A DNA stretch of 33,188 bases from assembly GCA_017503015.1 (NCBI GenBank), contig JAFVTX010000012.1, positions 1-33,188 of the forward strand. The letters run 5' to 3'. The position numbers and the translations under genes are program-made. Origin of the DNA: Fibrobacter sp. Its GTDB lineage: Bacteria; Fibrobacterota; Fibrobacteria; Fibrobacterales; Fibrobacteraceae. The notes beneath the pieces are model-generated. The model ran no database searches. It saw nothing but the letters and a program-made list of their open reading frames with translations, and had not been told where the DNA came from. Below are positions 14,514 through 22,415 of this stretch, in pieces (the first letter of the stretch is position 1; each line of letters begins with the position of its first letter).

Positions 14514-15586
14514 TGAAAATTTCGGAATTCGGAATTCGGGATTCGGAATTGTTGGCGATAGTCTGCCTCGTTCTGATTTTCTCGACCATGGCCGCTGCAG
14601 GTGTAGTCGAAAAGAAAGCCGCCTTGGGCGGCTTTGATGGATTCGTGGAACGTATGGGCGCAGGTACCCGGGAGCTGGGCCGCGGAAATACCGGTTCTGC
14701 GGATACTTCTGCCATGCCCGGCGCCTATTGGAACCCGGCTATCCTAGGTTTTAGGCAGAACCTGAGCTATACGCTGAACGGCGAAAAGCGTGATCTGGAC
14801 CGCACCGGCGGTTCTCTTGGAATTGAGTCTTCAGTAGGCAAGCGTATGGGAATCGGTTTTGCCATGCTTTACCGTGGCGACATGGATTTCAAGGTTATCG
14901 ACGATGACGACCAGACTCTCGGTACGGCAACGCCGTTCTTTTCCATGATGTACCTTGGTTTTTCGTACAGGGCCACCCGCAGGGACGCTTTCGGTATCTC
15001 CCTTTCCATGAGTTACGACAACATGGACATTGCCGAATACTATGAAGACGAAAACATCGACCTGAACGACGGCTATACCAGCCCCGTTTCGCTGAACCTC
15101 GGCTGGCTTAGACAGTGGAACGAAAAGTGGTCCACTTCGGTGGTCATTCGGAACTTGAGCTTCAGCAAGAACCTGTCCTCTCGCTGGACCAAGACGGTGA
15201 GCTCCGACAATTCCGTGCCCTCTACCGAAGGGGTGCGCCCGAAGGTCTTGCAGATTGGGGCGGGTTACCGCTCCAAGGTGATGGGCAAGCCCGTTTACGC
15301 CTGGATGGAAGCCCTGGATTACCAGCTGGCAGATACGCTTTTGGTCTTTGACACCCATTGGCACTTGTGGACCGCCCGTGTGGGCTTTGAATGCGAAATC
15401 ATTACGGACGGGACTATCCGCACGGGTATGGACGACCGGAATTTCATGGTGGGCCTTGGTTACAAGTTCCGCATTCCCATCGCCAAAAAGAAATACCTGT
15501 TTGACGTGAACTACGCCCTGACTTACGAATCGGAGGCGGACCTCTGGAATCCCCTGAGTTTTGGCTTGCGAGGCTACATCCCGTGA
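14510..15586 (+). CDS. PorV/PorQ-like outer-membrane beta-barrel protein
   Basis: Starts at 14510 or 14513, overlapping the previous stop codon. After a signal segment (LLAIVCLVLIFSTMAAAG) the mature part shows the PorV-family opening RELGRGNTGSADTSAMPGAY followed by WNPA, then barrel strands. PorV/PorQ proteins belong to the T9SS, which exports proteins bearing C-terminal sorting domains such as those on the cellulase and the right-edge protein here. The first codons consist of four 7-bp units CGGAATT (14523-14550), so unit gain or loss would break the frame before the signal peptide. The GTG start of recF overlaps its stop codon. Function within T9SS is inferred from family. Confidence 0.75.
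   Translation: MMKISEFGIRDSELLAIVCLVLIFSTMAAAGVVEKKAALGGFDGFVERMGAGTRELGRGNTGSADTSAMPGAYWNPAILGFRQNLSYTLNGEKRDLDRTGGSLGIESSVGKRMGIGFAMLYRGDMDFKVIDDDDQTLGTATPFFSMMYLGFSYRATRRDAFGISLSMSYDNMDIAEYYEDENIDLNDGYTSPVSLNLGWLRQWNEKWSTSVVIRNLSFSKNLSSRWTKTVSSDNSVPSTEGVRPKVLQIGAGYRSKVMGKPVYAWMEALDYQLADTLLVFDTHWHLWTARVGFECEIITDGTIRTGMDDRNFMVGLGYKFRIPIAKKKYLFDVNYALTYESEADLWNPLSFGLRGYIP
14523..14550. repeat. In-frame heptanucleotide tandem repeat (CGGAATT)4 inside a signal-peptide coding region
   Basis: CGGAATT at 14523-14529 and 14530-14536, CGGGATT at 14537-14543 and CGGAATT at 14544-14550. The units encode the ISEFGIRDSEL segment. Seven is not a multiple of three, so slippage by one or two units would shift the reading frame. 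Confidence 0.8.
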
Positions 15587-16791
15587 TTTCGGAACTTTGG
15601 ATAGAGAACGTCCGGAGTCTTGTTTCCAGGGAACTGATGTTTTCTCCCGGAATCAACGTGGTGGGCGGCCCTAACGGCTGCGGAAAGACCACGGTTCTGG
15701 AATCTGTCCATCTGCTTTCCCAGGGTTTTTCTTTTCGGGCACGTGACCTGAAGGAGATGATATCCTGGAACGCGGACGAGTTTATTCTTCGAGGAAATTT
15801 CGAGGATGCCGGCCGCTCGACTGCCCGCGGAATTCGCATGGGACGAAGAACCTGTGAGGTTCGTGAAAACGGGGAATCCCTCAAGTCGGTGGCGGCTCTT
15901 TTCGGGAACTTACCCGCCGTGGTGATGCAGCCTTCGGATATTGAGCTTTTACGCGGAGCTCCGGATGTGCGCAGGCGCTGGCTGGACGAAATCCTTTGTT
16001 TTAGGTCGGCGGCAAACGCTACGACCTTGCGGAACTACCGGCGGATTTTGCAGCAGCGGAACCAGTGGCTTAGGCAGTTCAAGCGGGAAGGTTCAGCCAC
16101 CGGCGGCGAAGAACTGTTCCTGGTGCTTACGGACCAGCTGGCCGACCTGGGTGCAAAACTCTGGGCCGCCCGTATAGAACTTTCAAAAGAGATTTCGCCG
16201 ATTATTACGGGCTATTACCGCAAGCTTTCCAACGGCATTGACGAAATTACCTGCGCTTACAAGAGTTCCATTCTCAAGGAGCTGGACGCCTTGGACGGTG
16301 CGGAATTTCTGGACGATTTCGGGCTTGACCAGGCGGCTTCTTCGACCAACGGGAGCGCGGATTGCCTTGCGTCGGACTCTGGAGAACTGAGCGACGGCTC
16401 CGTAGATGAAAACGCCCTGCGTGAGGCTTACCGCCGTAAGCTTTCGGGCCTGGAATACGCCGAAAAAATCCAGGGGATTACGCTGTCGGGCCCTCATAAA
16501 GATGACCTTGGCGTACGCATCGGTGATGTGGAGATGCGTTCTTCGGGCTCCCAGGGACAGTGCCGCTGTGCGGCTATTGCCATGCGTTTTGCCGCCGTAG
16601 ATGTGGCCAGCCGTTACCTGAACAAGCCAATCCTTTTGCTGGACGATGTGTTTGCGGAACTGGACGTGAACCGACGCGATGCCGTAGCCGCCCTGATTCG
16701 ACAAAAGCAGTGCCAGGTGATTATCGCCACTCCCGAACCCGAAGAGCTGCCGTTCAAGGCGGACAACGAAATAAAACTTCGTCAAGCGTAG
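15583..16791 (+). CDS. recF: DNA replication/repair protein RecF
   Basis: GTG start overlapping the upstream stop (GTGA). The 402-residue product has the SMC-like ATPase motifs of RecF: Walker A GGPNGCGKTT (residues 28-37), QPSDIELLRGAPDVRRRWLD (RecF signature region), ABC signature SSGSQGQ (320-326) and Walker B ILLLDDVFAELD (350-361). RecF loads RecA at single-strand gaps with RecO and RecR. Residues ~245-275 form an acidic, Ser-rich insertion before the SGPHKDD motif. Its place behind envelope genes, not beside dnaN and gyrB, differs from the classic order. A strong terminator follows. Confidence 0.95.
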   Translation: MISELWIENVRSLVSRELMFSPGINVVGGPNGCGKTTVLESVHLLSQGFSFRARDLKEMISWNADEFILRGNFEDAGRSTARGIRMGRRTCEVRENGESLKSVAALFGNLPAVVMQPSDIELLRGAPDVRRRWLDEILCFRSAANATTLRNYRRILQQRNQWLRQFKREGSATGGEELFLVLTDQLADLGAKLWAARIELSKEISPIITGYYRKLSNGIDEITCAYKSSILKELDALDGAEFLDDFGLDQAASSTNGSADCLASDSGELSDGSVDENALREAYRRKLSGLEYAEKIQGITLSGPHKDDLGVRIGDVEMRSSGSQGQCRCAAIAMRFAAVDVASRYLNKPILLLDDVFAELDVNRRDAVAALIRQKQCQVIIATPEPEELPFKADNEIKLRQA

Positions 16792-16811
16792 CTTGCCTCG
16801 CACCCTAAAAA

Positions 16812-16839
16812 AACGAAGACCGCCAGAGCGGTCTTCGTT
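16812..16839. terminator. Bidirectional terminator between recF and mscL
   Basis: AACGAAGACCGC-CAGA-GCGGTCTTCGTT is a perfect 12-bp stem preceded by seven A and followed by TTCGATTTCT, so it can act for both convergent genes. Confidence 0.8.
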
Positions 16840-16852
16840 TCGATTTCTCTTA

Positions 16853-16895
16853 GATCCTTCGACGCCGAGGCTATGCCTCGTTGCTCAGGATGACA
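16853..16895. repeat. Dispersed palindromic repeat (GATCCT...AGGATGACA type)
   Basis: GATCCT at the left pairs with AGGAT at the right around an inner CCGAGGC-TAT-GCCTCG hairpin. Related copies in this window lie at 18967-18991 and 28920-28962. It sits just downstream of mscL on its minus strand. Confidence 0.55.
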
Positions 16896-16902
16896 CTTCG
16901 TG

Positions 16903-17346
16903 TCACTTCTTCAGCAAATCGCGGATTTCGGTAAGGAGTTTTTCTTCGACAGACGGCTCTGGCGGTGCAGGCGGTTCGGCCGGTTTTTCTTCTTCCTTCT
17001 TGCGCATGTTCTGCACGAATCCCAGGAACTTCTTCATGACGATGAACACCACGATGGCAACGATCAGGAAGTCCACGATGTTGCCGATGAAGGCTCCGTA
17101 GGGAATCTGGGCTCCGGCGGCGGTTGTGTAGGTGAGGGCCTTGAGGCCTTCGCCGGCACCTTCTGCACCGAGGCTTGCCACGATGGCGTTCACGCAGGGC
17201 ATGACGATGTCGTTCACGAAGCTGGTGACAATTTTGCCGAATGCACCGCCGATGATAACACCGATGGCCATGTCGACGATGTTGCCCTTGAGGGCGAAAG
17301 CCTTGAATTCTTCAAGGAGGGATGTTGCTTTTCCTTTGATACCCAT
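16903..17346 (-). CDS. mscL: Large-conductance mechanosensitive channel MscL
   Basis: The 147-residue product starts with the MscL opening EEFKAFALKGNIVDMAIGVI followed by GGAFGKIVTSFVNDIVMP, has a second transmembrane helix FIGNIVDFLIVAIVVFIVMK, and ends in a charged cytoplasmic helix (VEEKLLTEIRDLL). It forms a pentameric inner-membrane pore that opens under hypo-osmotic stress. Length and motif order are normal; a Pro/Glu-rich linker before the terminal helix (EEEKPAEPPAPPEPS) is slightly long. AAAGGA precedes the ATG. Confidence 0.96.
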   Translation of the reverse strand: MGIKGKATSLLEEFKAFALKGNIVDMAIGVIIGGAFGKIVTSFVNDIVMPCVNAIVASLGAEGAGEGLKALTYTTAAGAQIPYGAFIGNIVDFLIVAIVVFIVMKKFLGFVQNMRKKEEEKPAEPPAPPEPSVEEKLLTEIRDLLKK

Positions 17347-17429
17347 AACGGTTCCTTTTGGTTGATGTTTTGATAAAAAATAGTATTGTGGCGCCCTTTG
17401 GCAAGATGAATTTCTAGATTTTGTGACCT

Positions 17430-18302
17430 ATGTCATGGCTGTTGCTGGCACTTTCCTCCGCTTTTTTCCTGGGTTTTTACGACCTGGCCAAGAAAAAGTC
17501 CGTCCAGGGGAATGCGGTGCGTCCCGTGCTGTTCCTTTGCAGCGCATGCTATGCCCTGTTTATGCTGCCTATCCTGGTTTCGGGGCATACCGAAACCCTG
17601 GCGCTCCGCGAACATGTTTTCTTGATGGGCAAGGCCTTAATCGTTGGCGGCAGCTGGCTTTTGACCTACAACGCCATCGCCCACATGCCCCTCAGCATTT
17701 CGGCCACCATCCGCGCCCTGGCCCCCCTTTTTACCATCGGCATCGCGGTGAGCTTCATGGGGGAGCGGCCTTTCCCCCTGCAGTGGGCGGGCATTGGCCT
17801 GTGTGTGGTTTCTTACATAGGCCTGAGCCTCGCGGGCCGCAAGGAGATGGGGCATTTCTTCAGCAGCCCGTGGGTCATTTCCATGGTGCTCGGCACTATC
17901 CTTGCAGCCTGCAGCGGGGTCTACGACAAACTGATATTGCAGCGGATGGATTTCGACCCTCTGACGGTGCAGGTCTGGTTCAGCCTGTACATGGCCCTAT
18001 GGCAGTTTATCATCTGTGCAGTGACCTGGTACCCGACCCGAAAAAAGACCACGCCATTCCAGTTCCGCTGGAGTTTTCTCCTGGTGGCCCTGCTCCTGAT
18101 TGTGGCGGACCGCTGCTACTTCTTGGCGGTAAGCGACAAGGACGCCCTGATTTCGGTGATTACCGTTTTCCGCCGTTCCAGCGTGTTCATCAGCTTTGTG
18201 GCGGGGATTGTTATCTTTAAGGAGCGCAAGAGCAAACTGAAATTCCTTGCGCTGCTGGGAATTGTGGCGGGGCTCTGTCTGATTTCTCTTGGAAAGGGCT
18301 AG
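17430..18302 (+). CDS. EamA/DMT-family transporter
   Basis: The 290-residue product has about ten hydrophobic helices arranged as two similar halves, the usual EamA layout: SAFFLGFYDLAKKKSVQ at the start, LTYNAIAHMPLSISATIRAL and PLFTIGIAVSFMGERP in the first half, and VITVFRRSSVFISFVAGIVI with FKERKS in the second. DMT transporters export small metabolites; the substrate cannot be told from sequence. The coaE gene begins 25 bp after its stop, so they may be cotranscribed. Confidence 0.85.
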   Translation: MSWLLLALSSAFFLGFYDLAKKKSVQGNAVRPVLFLCSACYALFMLPILVSGHTETLALREHVFLMGKALIVGGSWLLTYNAIAHMPLSISATIRALAPLFTIGIAVSFMGERPFPLQWAGIGLCVVSYIGLSLAGRKEMGHFFSSPWVISMVLGTILAACSGVYDKLILQRMDFDPLTVQVWFSLYMALWQFIICAVTWYPTRKKTTPFQFRWSFLLVALLLIVADRCYFLAVSDKDALISVITVFRRSSVFISFVAGIVIFKERKSKLKFLALLGIVAGLCLISLGKG

Positions 18303-18327
18303 CTTGCAGGGCTCGGGTTGAAAGGTT

Positions 18328-18921
18328 ATGGCAGATAAGCGCATCGGCATCACGGGAACCATTGGTTCCGGAAAGTCCACGGTGGGGGAGTGCCTCCGCC
18401 GGCAGGGGCTCCCCGTGCTGGACGCTGATGCCTGCGTGCATGAACTTTACCGGGATTGCGAAGCCCTGCGCAAGGAACTGGCGGAGGCCTTTGGCCCGGA
18501 ATGCCTGACTGCCGATGGCGTGAACCGCAAATTTTTTGCGGACCTTATTTTCAAGGACGATGCCGCCCGTGAAAAACTGGAGGCTCTGGTTTATCCCTAC
18601 CTGACGGACGCGGTGCAGGAGTTTTTCGCGTCGCACTCTGTCCCAGCGTTTCTGGAGGCGGCCCTCTTGCACCGCATACCCCAGGTGGTAAAGCTTCTGG
18701 ACCAGGTGTGGCTGGTGGATGCTCCTGCAAAGGTTCGACTGGAGCGGTTGGTGTCCCGGGGCCTTGCCCGTGGAGATGCGGAACGCCGTATTGAAACCCA
18801 GGGCGACATCGTCGCCTTTGCCGCCGTTTGGCAGGCACAGGGGATTACCGTTACAAGAATTGAGAACGGTGGCTCCTTGGAACAACTGGAAGAACTTGTA
18901 CATCAACTCAGCCTTTCCTAA
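18328..18921 (+). CDS. coaE: Dephospho-CoA kinase
   Basis: The 197-residue product has the P-loop GITGTIGSGKSTV (residues ~7-19), the DADACVHELY motif, a lid-like region (VYPYLTDAVQEFF) and late RLERLVSRGLARGDAERRI with conserved arginines. CoaE phosphorylates dephospho-CoA at the 3' hydroxyl in the last step of coenzyme A synthesis. AAAGG lies six bases upstream of the ATG. The usual PLLFE stretch reads EAALLHRIP here, a modest change. Downstream lie palindromic repeats and a terminator. Confidence 0.92.
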   Translation: MADKRIGITGTIGSGKSTVGECLRRQGLPVLDADACVHELYRDCEALRKELAEAFGPECLTADGVNRKFFADLIFKDDAAREKLEALVYPYLTDAVQEFFASHSVPAFLEAALLHRIPQVVKLLDQVWLVDAPAKVRLERLVSRGLARGDAERRIETQGDIVAFAAVWQAQGITVTRIENGGSLEQLEELVHQLSLS

Positions 18922-18924
18922 ATC

Positions 18925-19014
18925 GTCATTCCGGCCTTGAGCCGGAATCTGGTGCCTCAGCTAACGGATCCTCGACCAAGTCGAGGATGACGAGTGCAAA
19001 AAGTCGAGGATGAC
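18925..19014. repeat. Cluster of short palindromic repeats
   Basis: Two perfect hairpins of related form: ATTCCGGC-CTTGA-GCCGGAAT (within 18925-18949) and ATCCTCGAC-CAA-GTCGAGGAT (within 18967-18991), each bordered by GTCATTC/GGATGAC-type sequence, and a half copy GTCGAGGATGAC at 19003-19014. Confidence 0.65.
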
Positions 19015-19020
19015 AAGCGA

Positions 19021-19053
19021 AAAAAAATACCCTCGGCTAAGCCGAGGGCAAAT
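19021..19053. terminator. Bidirectional terminator between coaE and an outer-membrane protein gene
   Basis: CCCTCGGC-TAA-GCCGAGGG forms an 8-bp stem with an A-run to the left and CAAATTTTT to the right; it can serve both convergent genes. Confidence 0.8.
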
Positions 19054-19073
19054 TTTTCTTGAACGGACTTCGA

Positions 19074-19832
19074 TTAGAAGTTGATGCCGAACTTGCCGGT
19101 GAGCCAAATGGGCATTTCTTCACCGTAGTAGTCGTCACCGATGCCGAACTTGGCGCTCAGGTCAACATAGAACATCGGGTTGATGGCGATGTTCACGCCA
19201 ACATACGGAGCGAGACCGAGGTCGCCGCTTTCGTCAGAACCCGGAATTTCGTCACCATCGTGGGTGTTTTCGCCGAGCTTCATGTCAATGTCGAGTCCGA
19301 CGTACGGAGTGAACATCTGGTTGATGGCGAAGTCGCCTTCAAGACCGATATGCAGGTTGTACGGAGGAGAAACTTCGTCGTCGCCTTCGGTACGGATGGC
19401 GAGGCCGGCTTCAGAACCGAAGTTCACCATACCGAAGTTCTGGGAGAACTGGACACCGAAGTAGAGGCCGAGACCGTCCGGGCTCACTTCTTCGTCACCG
19501 ACGGGCAGGTCCACGTCAACGAAGGCGTTCATGATGGGCATGAACTGGTAGCGAACCATCAGAGGAATGTTGTTCAGACCATCGGCCTTCGCATCTTCGC
19601 CATCCCAATGGGTGAAAACGGTGTAGGGGAGCTTGACACCCAGTTCCAAGTTCGGGATGACCGTGTAGCGGGCACCAACGAAGAGTCCGAGTGCGTTCCA
19701 CTTGTCCTGCATCCTGTCGGTGACGCCGACTTCAGCCTGGCCCTTGTGGTTTTCGAGTACCGGGAAGTAGTTCCAGGTAGCGAAGGAAGCTGTGGCCACC
19801 AAGGCGGTAGCGAGAGCGATTTTCTTGAACAT
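19074..19832 (-). CDS. Outer-membrane beta-barrel protein
   Basis: The 252-residue product has a signal peptide MFKKIALATALVATASFA and a mature part of alternating strands (NLELGVKLPYTVFTHW, LNNIPLMVRYQFMPIM, GLGLYFGVQFSQNFGM), ending KFGINF with terminal Phe. This is typical of small outer-membrane barrels in Fibrobacterota. The strand spacing suggests roughly 10-12 strands. A strong AAGGAG site precedes the ATG. Channel or structural role unknown. Confidence 0.75.
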   Translation of the reverse strand: MFKKIALATALVATASFATWNYFPVLENHKGQAEVGVTDRMQDKWNALGLFVGARYTVIPNLELGVKLPYTVFTHWDGEDAKADGLNNIPLMVRYQFMPIMNAFVDVDLPVGDEEVSPDGLGLYFGVQFSQNFGMVNFGSEAGLAIRTEGDDEVSPPYNLHIGLEGDFAINQMFTPYVGLDIDMKLGENTHDGDEIPGSDESGDLGLAPYVGVNIAINPMFYVDLSAKFGIGDDYYGEEMPIWLTGKFGINF

Positions 19833-20075
19833 GTATGTTCTCCTTGTTTGTGTTTTGACGGGGTAAAGGTAGTAATTTATTTACATTGAGGCAAGGCTGG
19901 GCGGGCCCTATACGGTGATAAAGTGCACAAAAGGTTGATAAAGTGTGATTTTTAACACTTCTCGCACTAGAGTCTGTTCCGGGCCTGTCCGCGCTGGGCG
20001 GAGCCGAAGTGCTTCTGGATAGTGGGACGCCAACCGGTAATTACTATATTCCACCCCTGAATTTAAGAGGTTTTT
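19833..20075. promoter_or_regulatory. Divergent intergenic region with 10-bp direct repeats and uxs promoter
   Basis: TGATAAAGTG occurs at 19916-19925 and again at 19936-19945, exactly 20 bp (two helical turns) apart, which suggests a regulator site. Near the right end TATATT at 20045-20050 is a likely -10 element for the rightward gene, whose leader carries the ribosome site AAGAGG. Confidence 0.45.
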
Positions 20076-21002
20076 ATGAGATGCTTGGTGACCGGCGGTG
20101 CCGGATTCTTGGGTAGCCACCTCTGCGAGAGGCTCTTGAACGACGGACACGAGGTCCTGTGCCTGGACAATTATTTCACCGGGCGTCTTCAGAACATCGC
20201 GCACCTGCGGGACAACCGTAATTTTGAACTTATCCGCCACGACGTCACCGAGCCTATCCTTCTGGAAGTGGACCGGATTTTCAACCTGGCCTGCCCCGCA
20301 AGCCCGGTCCATTACCAGTTCAACCCGGTAAAGACCATCAAGACCAGCGTCATGGGCGCTATCAACATGCTTGGGCTTGCCAAGCGGGTTCATGCCCGCA
20401 TATTGCAGGCCAGCACCAGCGAGGTCTACGGCGACCCGGCGGTACATCCGCAAAAAGAGAATTACTGGGGAAACGTGAACCCCATCGGTATCCGCAGCTG
20501 CTACGACGAGGGCAAGCGCGTGGCGGAGACCCTCTTTATGGACTACCATCGCCAGAATAAGGTAGATATCCGCATCGTGCGCATTTTCAATACTTACGGC
20601 CCACGTATGCTCATGAACGACGGCCGCGTGGTGTCTAACTTCATTGTGCAGGCATTGAAGGGCGAAGACCTGACCATCTACGGCGACGGCAGCCAGACCC
20701 GCAGCTTCTGCTATGTGGATGATCTTATCGAGGCCTTTGCCCGCATGATGGATCAGGGCGAAATTATTGGTCCGGTGAACATCGGAAATCCCGGCGAGTT
20801 TACTATGCTGGAACTGGCTCATGCCGTACTGGAGCAGACGGGTTCCAAGAGCAAAATTGTGTACCAACCCTTGCCTGGCGACGACCCCAAGATGCGCCGC
20901 CCGGACATTGGCCTTGCAAAAAAGGCCCTGGGCTGGGAGCCCAAGGTGAATCTGTTCGACGGCCTCCAGAAGACCATCGAGTATTTCAAGACGATTGTTT
21001 AG
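20076..21002 (+). CDS. uxs: UDP-glucuronate decarboxylase (UDP-xylose synthase)
   Basis: The 308-residue product is an extended SDR. It has the Rossmann motif GGAGFLG (residues 7-13), the UXS signature [20 protein letters not shown], the catalytic TSEVYGDP (Ser115, Glu116), [20 protein letters not shown] with YDEGK (Tyr143, Lys147) and [10 protein letters not shown]. It converts UDP-glucuronate to UDP-xylose in the cytoplasm using bound NAD. The product feeds xylose-containing surface glycans; no partner glycosyltransferase is next to it here. Length is that of bacterial stand-alone enzymes. Confidence 0.93.
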   Translation: MRCLVTGGAGFLGSHLCERLLNDGHEVLCLDNYFTGRLQNIAHLRDNRNFELIRHDVTEPILLEVDRIFNLACPASPVHYQFNPVKTIKTSVMGAINMLGLAKRVHARILQASTSEVYGDPAVHPQKENYWGNVNPIGIRSCYDEGKRVAETLFMDYHRQNKVDIRIVRIFNTYGPRMLMNDGRVVSNFIVQALKGEDLTIYGDGSQTRSFCYVDDLIEAFARMMDQGEIIGPVNIGNPGEFTMLELAHAVLEQTGSKSKIVYQPLPGDDPKMRRPDIGLAKKALGWEPKVNLFDGLQKTIEYFKTIV

Positions 21003-22313
21003 TTATTTCACCGCGACTTTGTGAGTCTCGGTAACGCCTTGTCCCTGGATTCGCACCAGGTAGATTCCCGGTTGTGTGCCTACGGACAAGCTAACGCTGC
21101 CATTGGCGTTCCCGTTCCAGAGGGTGCGGACGGTGCGGCCTTGCAGGTCCAGCAGTTCCACTTTGGACTGACCCTTGAGGTTTACGCTGACGGTGTTGTT
21201 TGCGAAGAGGAAACTGGAAGTGCTTGCGGCTGGGCGGGAGAGCGCGGCTGGACCGGGAGAATCTCCCCTGATGGGAGTCCATTCCGGATTCAGTTCGCGG
21301 AGTTTGTTCCTGAGCCAGGTGCCCGACGGAGTAAGGTCGCTTTCGGACCAGTTTCCGCTGGTGCTGGCGCTCGTTTGCAGAGCGGCGGATGTTTCTGCGG
21401 TGTTTGAAAGGCTCCATGCGGCCCAACTGAGTTTAGCTTCGTCAATCCATTGCCAGAATTGATTTATACTGTTGTAGTTTAGGGAACCATTTCCATCGGC
21501 ATTGGTGAGGCCACATTCAGAAATGAAGATTGGTATCGTGTTTAACGCTGATTTCGCAATGGGCAAGAGTCTGTTTAAATGATCATCAGTGGATGCGTAA
21601 AAATGGAATGCGTAGGCGACGTTTACGGCATTCGAGCCAGTCAGTGGGCTATTTGCAACCTCGCTGAGATTGCCCGAATAGGCCGGGGTTCCCGCAATAA
21701 TAAGGTTGTCTGGGTCGATTGCTCTGATTTTTGGAATAATAAACTCCAGGTAGGGCTTGATTGGATTCCAATCGCTTGGGCCTGTCCAGGTGTCTGTTCC
21801 AGGTTCGTTGTAGACTTCATAAATTACATTAGGATATTGTCCGTATTTCGTGGCCATGTATTCAAAGAATTCCGCGGCTTTATTCCAGCGCTGGCCGTCT
21901 CCATTGTCATTTGCCCAATGTGTGTGCAAATCAATAATGACGTAAATTCCCTTAGCGATTGCGGCATCAATAACAGCCTCGGCCTGTAGTATTGTGCCGG
22001 ATGGATCGGAAATGTATCCATTCTTATCAAGTTTCTGATTCCATGCGTTGGTTTCAAAGGCCATTGCCGCACGGACGAGGTTTACGTGCCAGTCTTCTGC
22101 TAACCAGTTTACGACACTTGCGTTATAGAAGGGGAATGCCGTGTGAGAATGGCTCCAGTAATAGCTCATTCCCCTGAGTTGGGCGGGCTGCCCGTTGGCG
22201 CCCACCACCTGGGTTCCCTGGACGGACAAAGCGCCGATGTCGTCAATGGGTGCGGCCTCGGATAGGCCAAATGCAAGCCCCAAAACCGCGACAATCTTCG
22301 TGGTGATTTTCAT
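21003..22313 (-). CDS. Secreted GH5 endoglucanase with T9SS sorting domain
   Basis: Start chosen at the ATG after AAAGGAG (22311-22313). The 436-residue product has a signal peptide to about residue 20, then a GH5 (subfamily 2-like) barrel: LRGMSYYWSH, NLVRAAMAFE, YVIIDLHTHW, acid/base in VIYEVYNEP (Glu170), AYAFHFYA, and nucleophile in PIFISECG (Glu266), then WAAWSLSN. Residues ~355-436 are a T9SS type A C-terminal domain (VELLDLQGRTVRTLW, PGIYLVRI, ending HKVAVK). It hydrolyses beta-1,4-glucan at the cell surface. No carbohydrate-binding module is present. It is convergent with uxs. Confidence 0.92.
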   Translation of the reverse strand: MKITTKIVAVLGLAFGLSEAAPIDDIGALSVQGTQVVGANGQPAQLRGMSYYWSHSHTAFPFYNASVVNWLAEDWHVNLVRAAMAFETNAWNQKLDKNGYISDPSGTILQAEAVIDAAIAKGIYVIIDLHTHWANDNGDGQRWNKAAEFFEYMATKYGQYPNVIYEVYNEPGTDTWTGPSDWNPIKPYLEFIIPKIRAIDPDNLIIAGTPAYSGNLSEVANSPLTGSNAVNVAYAFHFYASTDDHLNRLLPIAKSALNTIPIFISECGLTNADGNGSLNYNSINQFWQWIDEAKLSWAAWSLSNTAETSAALQTSASTSGNWSESDLTPSGTWLRNKLRELNPEWTPIRGDSPGPAALSRPAASTSSFLFANNTVSVNLKGQSKVELLDLQGRTVRTLWNGNANGSVSLSVGTQPGIYLVRIQGQGVTETHKVAVK

Positions 22314-22350
22314 AAAACACTCCTTTCTCATCTCTCCTTGAAAAATAATT

Positions 22351-22385
22351 AAAAATCGGCCAAAGCGAAAAATTGACCGATTTTT
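22351..22385 (-). terminator. Rho-independent terminator of the SPFH lipoprotein gene
   Basis: On the minus strand AAAAATCGG pairs with CCGATTTTT across a 17-nt loop and ends in a T-rich tail, 30 bases after the stop codon. Confidence 0.65.
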
Positions 22386-22415
22386 GTGAGAAATATTTAC
22401 GGCTGTGTGGCAATT

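Noticed and set aside
17423-18220. A 265-codon frame overlapping the EamA transporter in another phase
   Set aside because: Pro/Arg/His-rich composition typical of an out-of-frame reading; the transporter frame has the expected hydrophobic helices.
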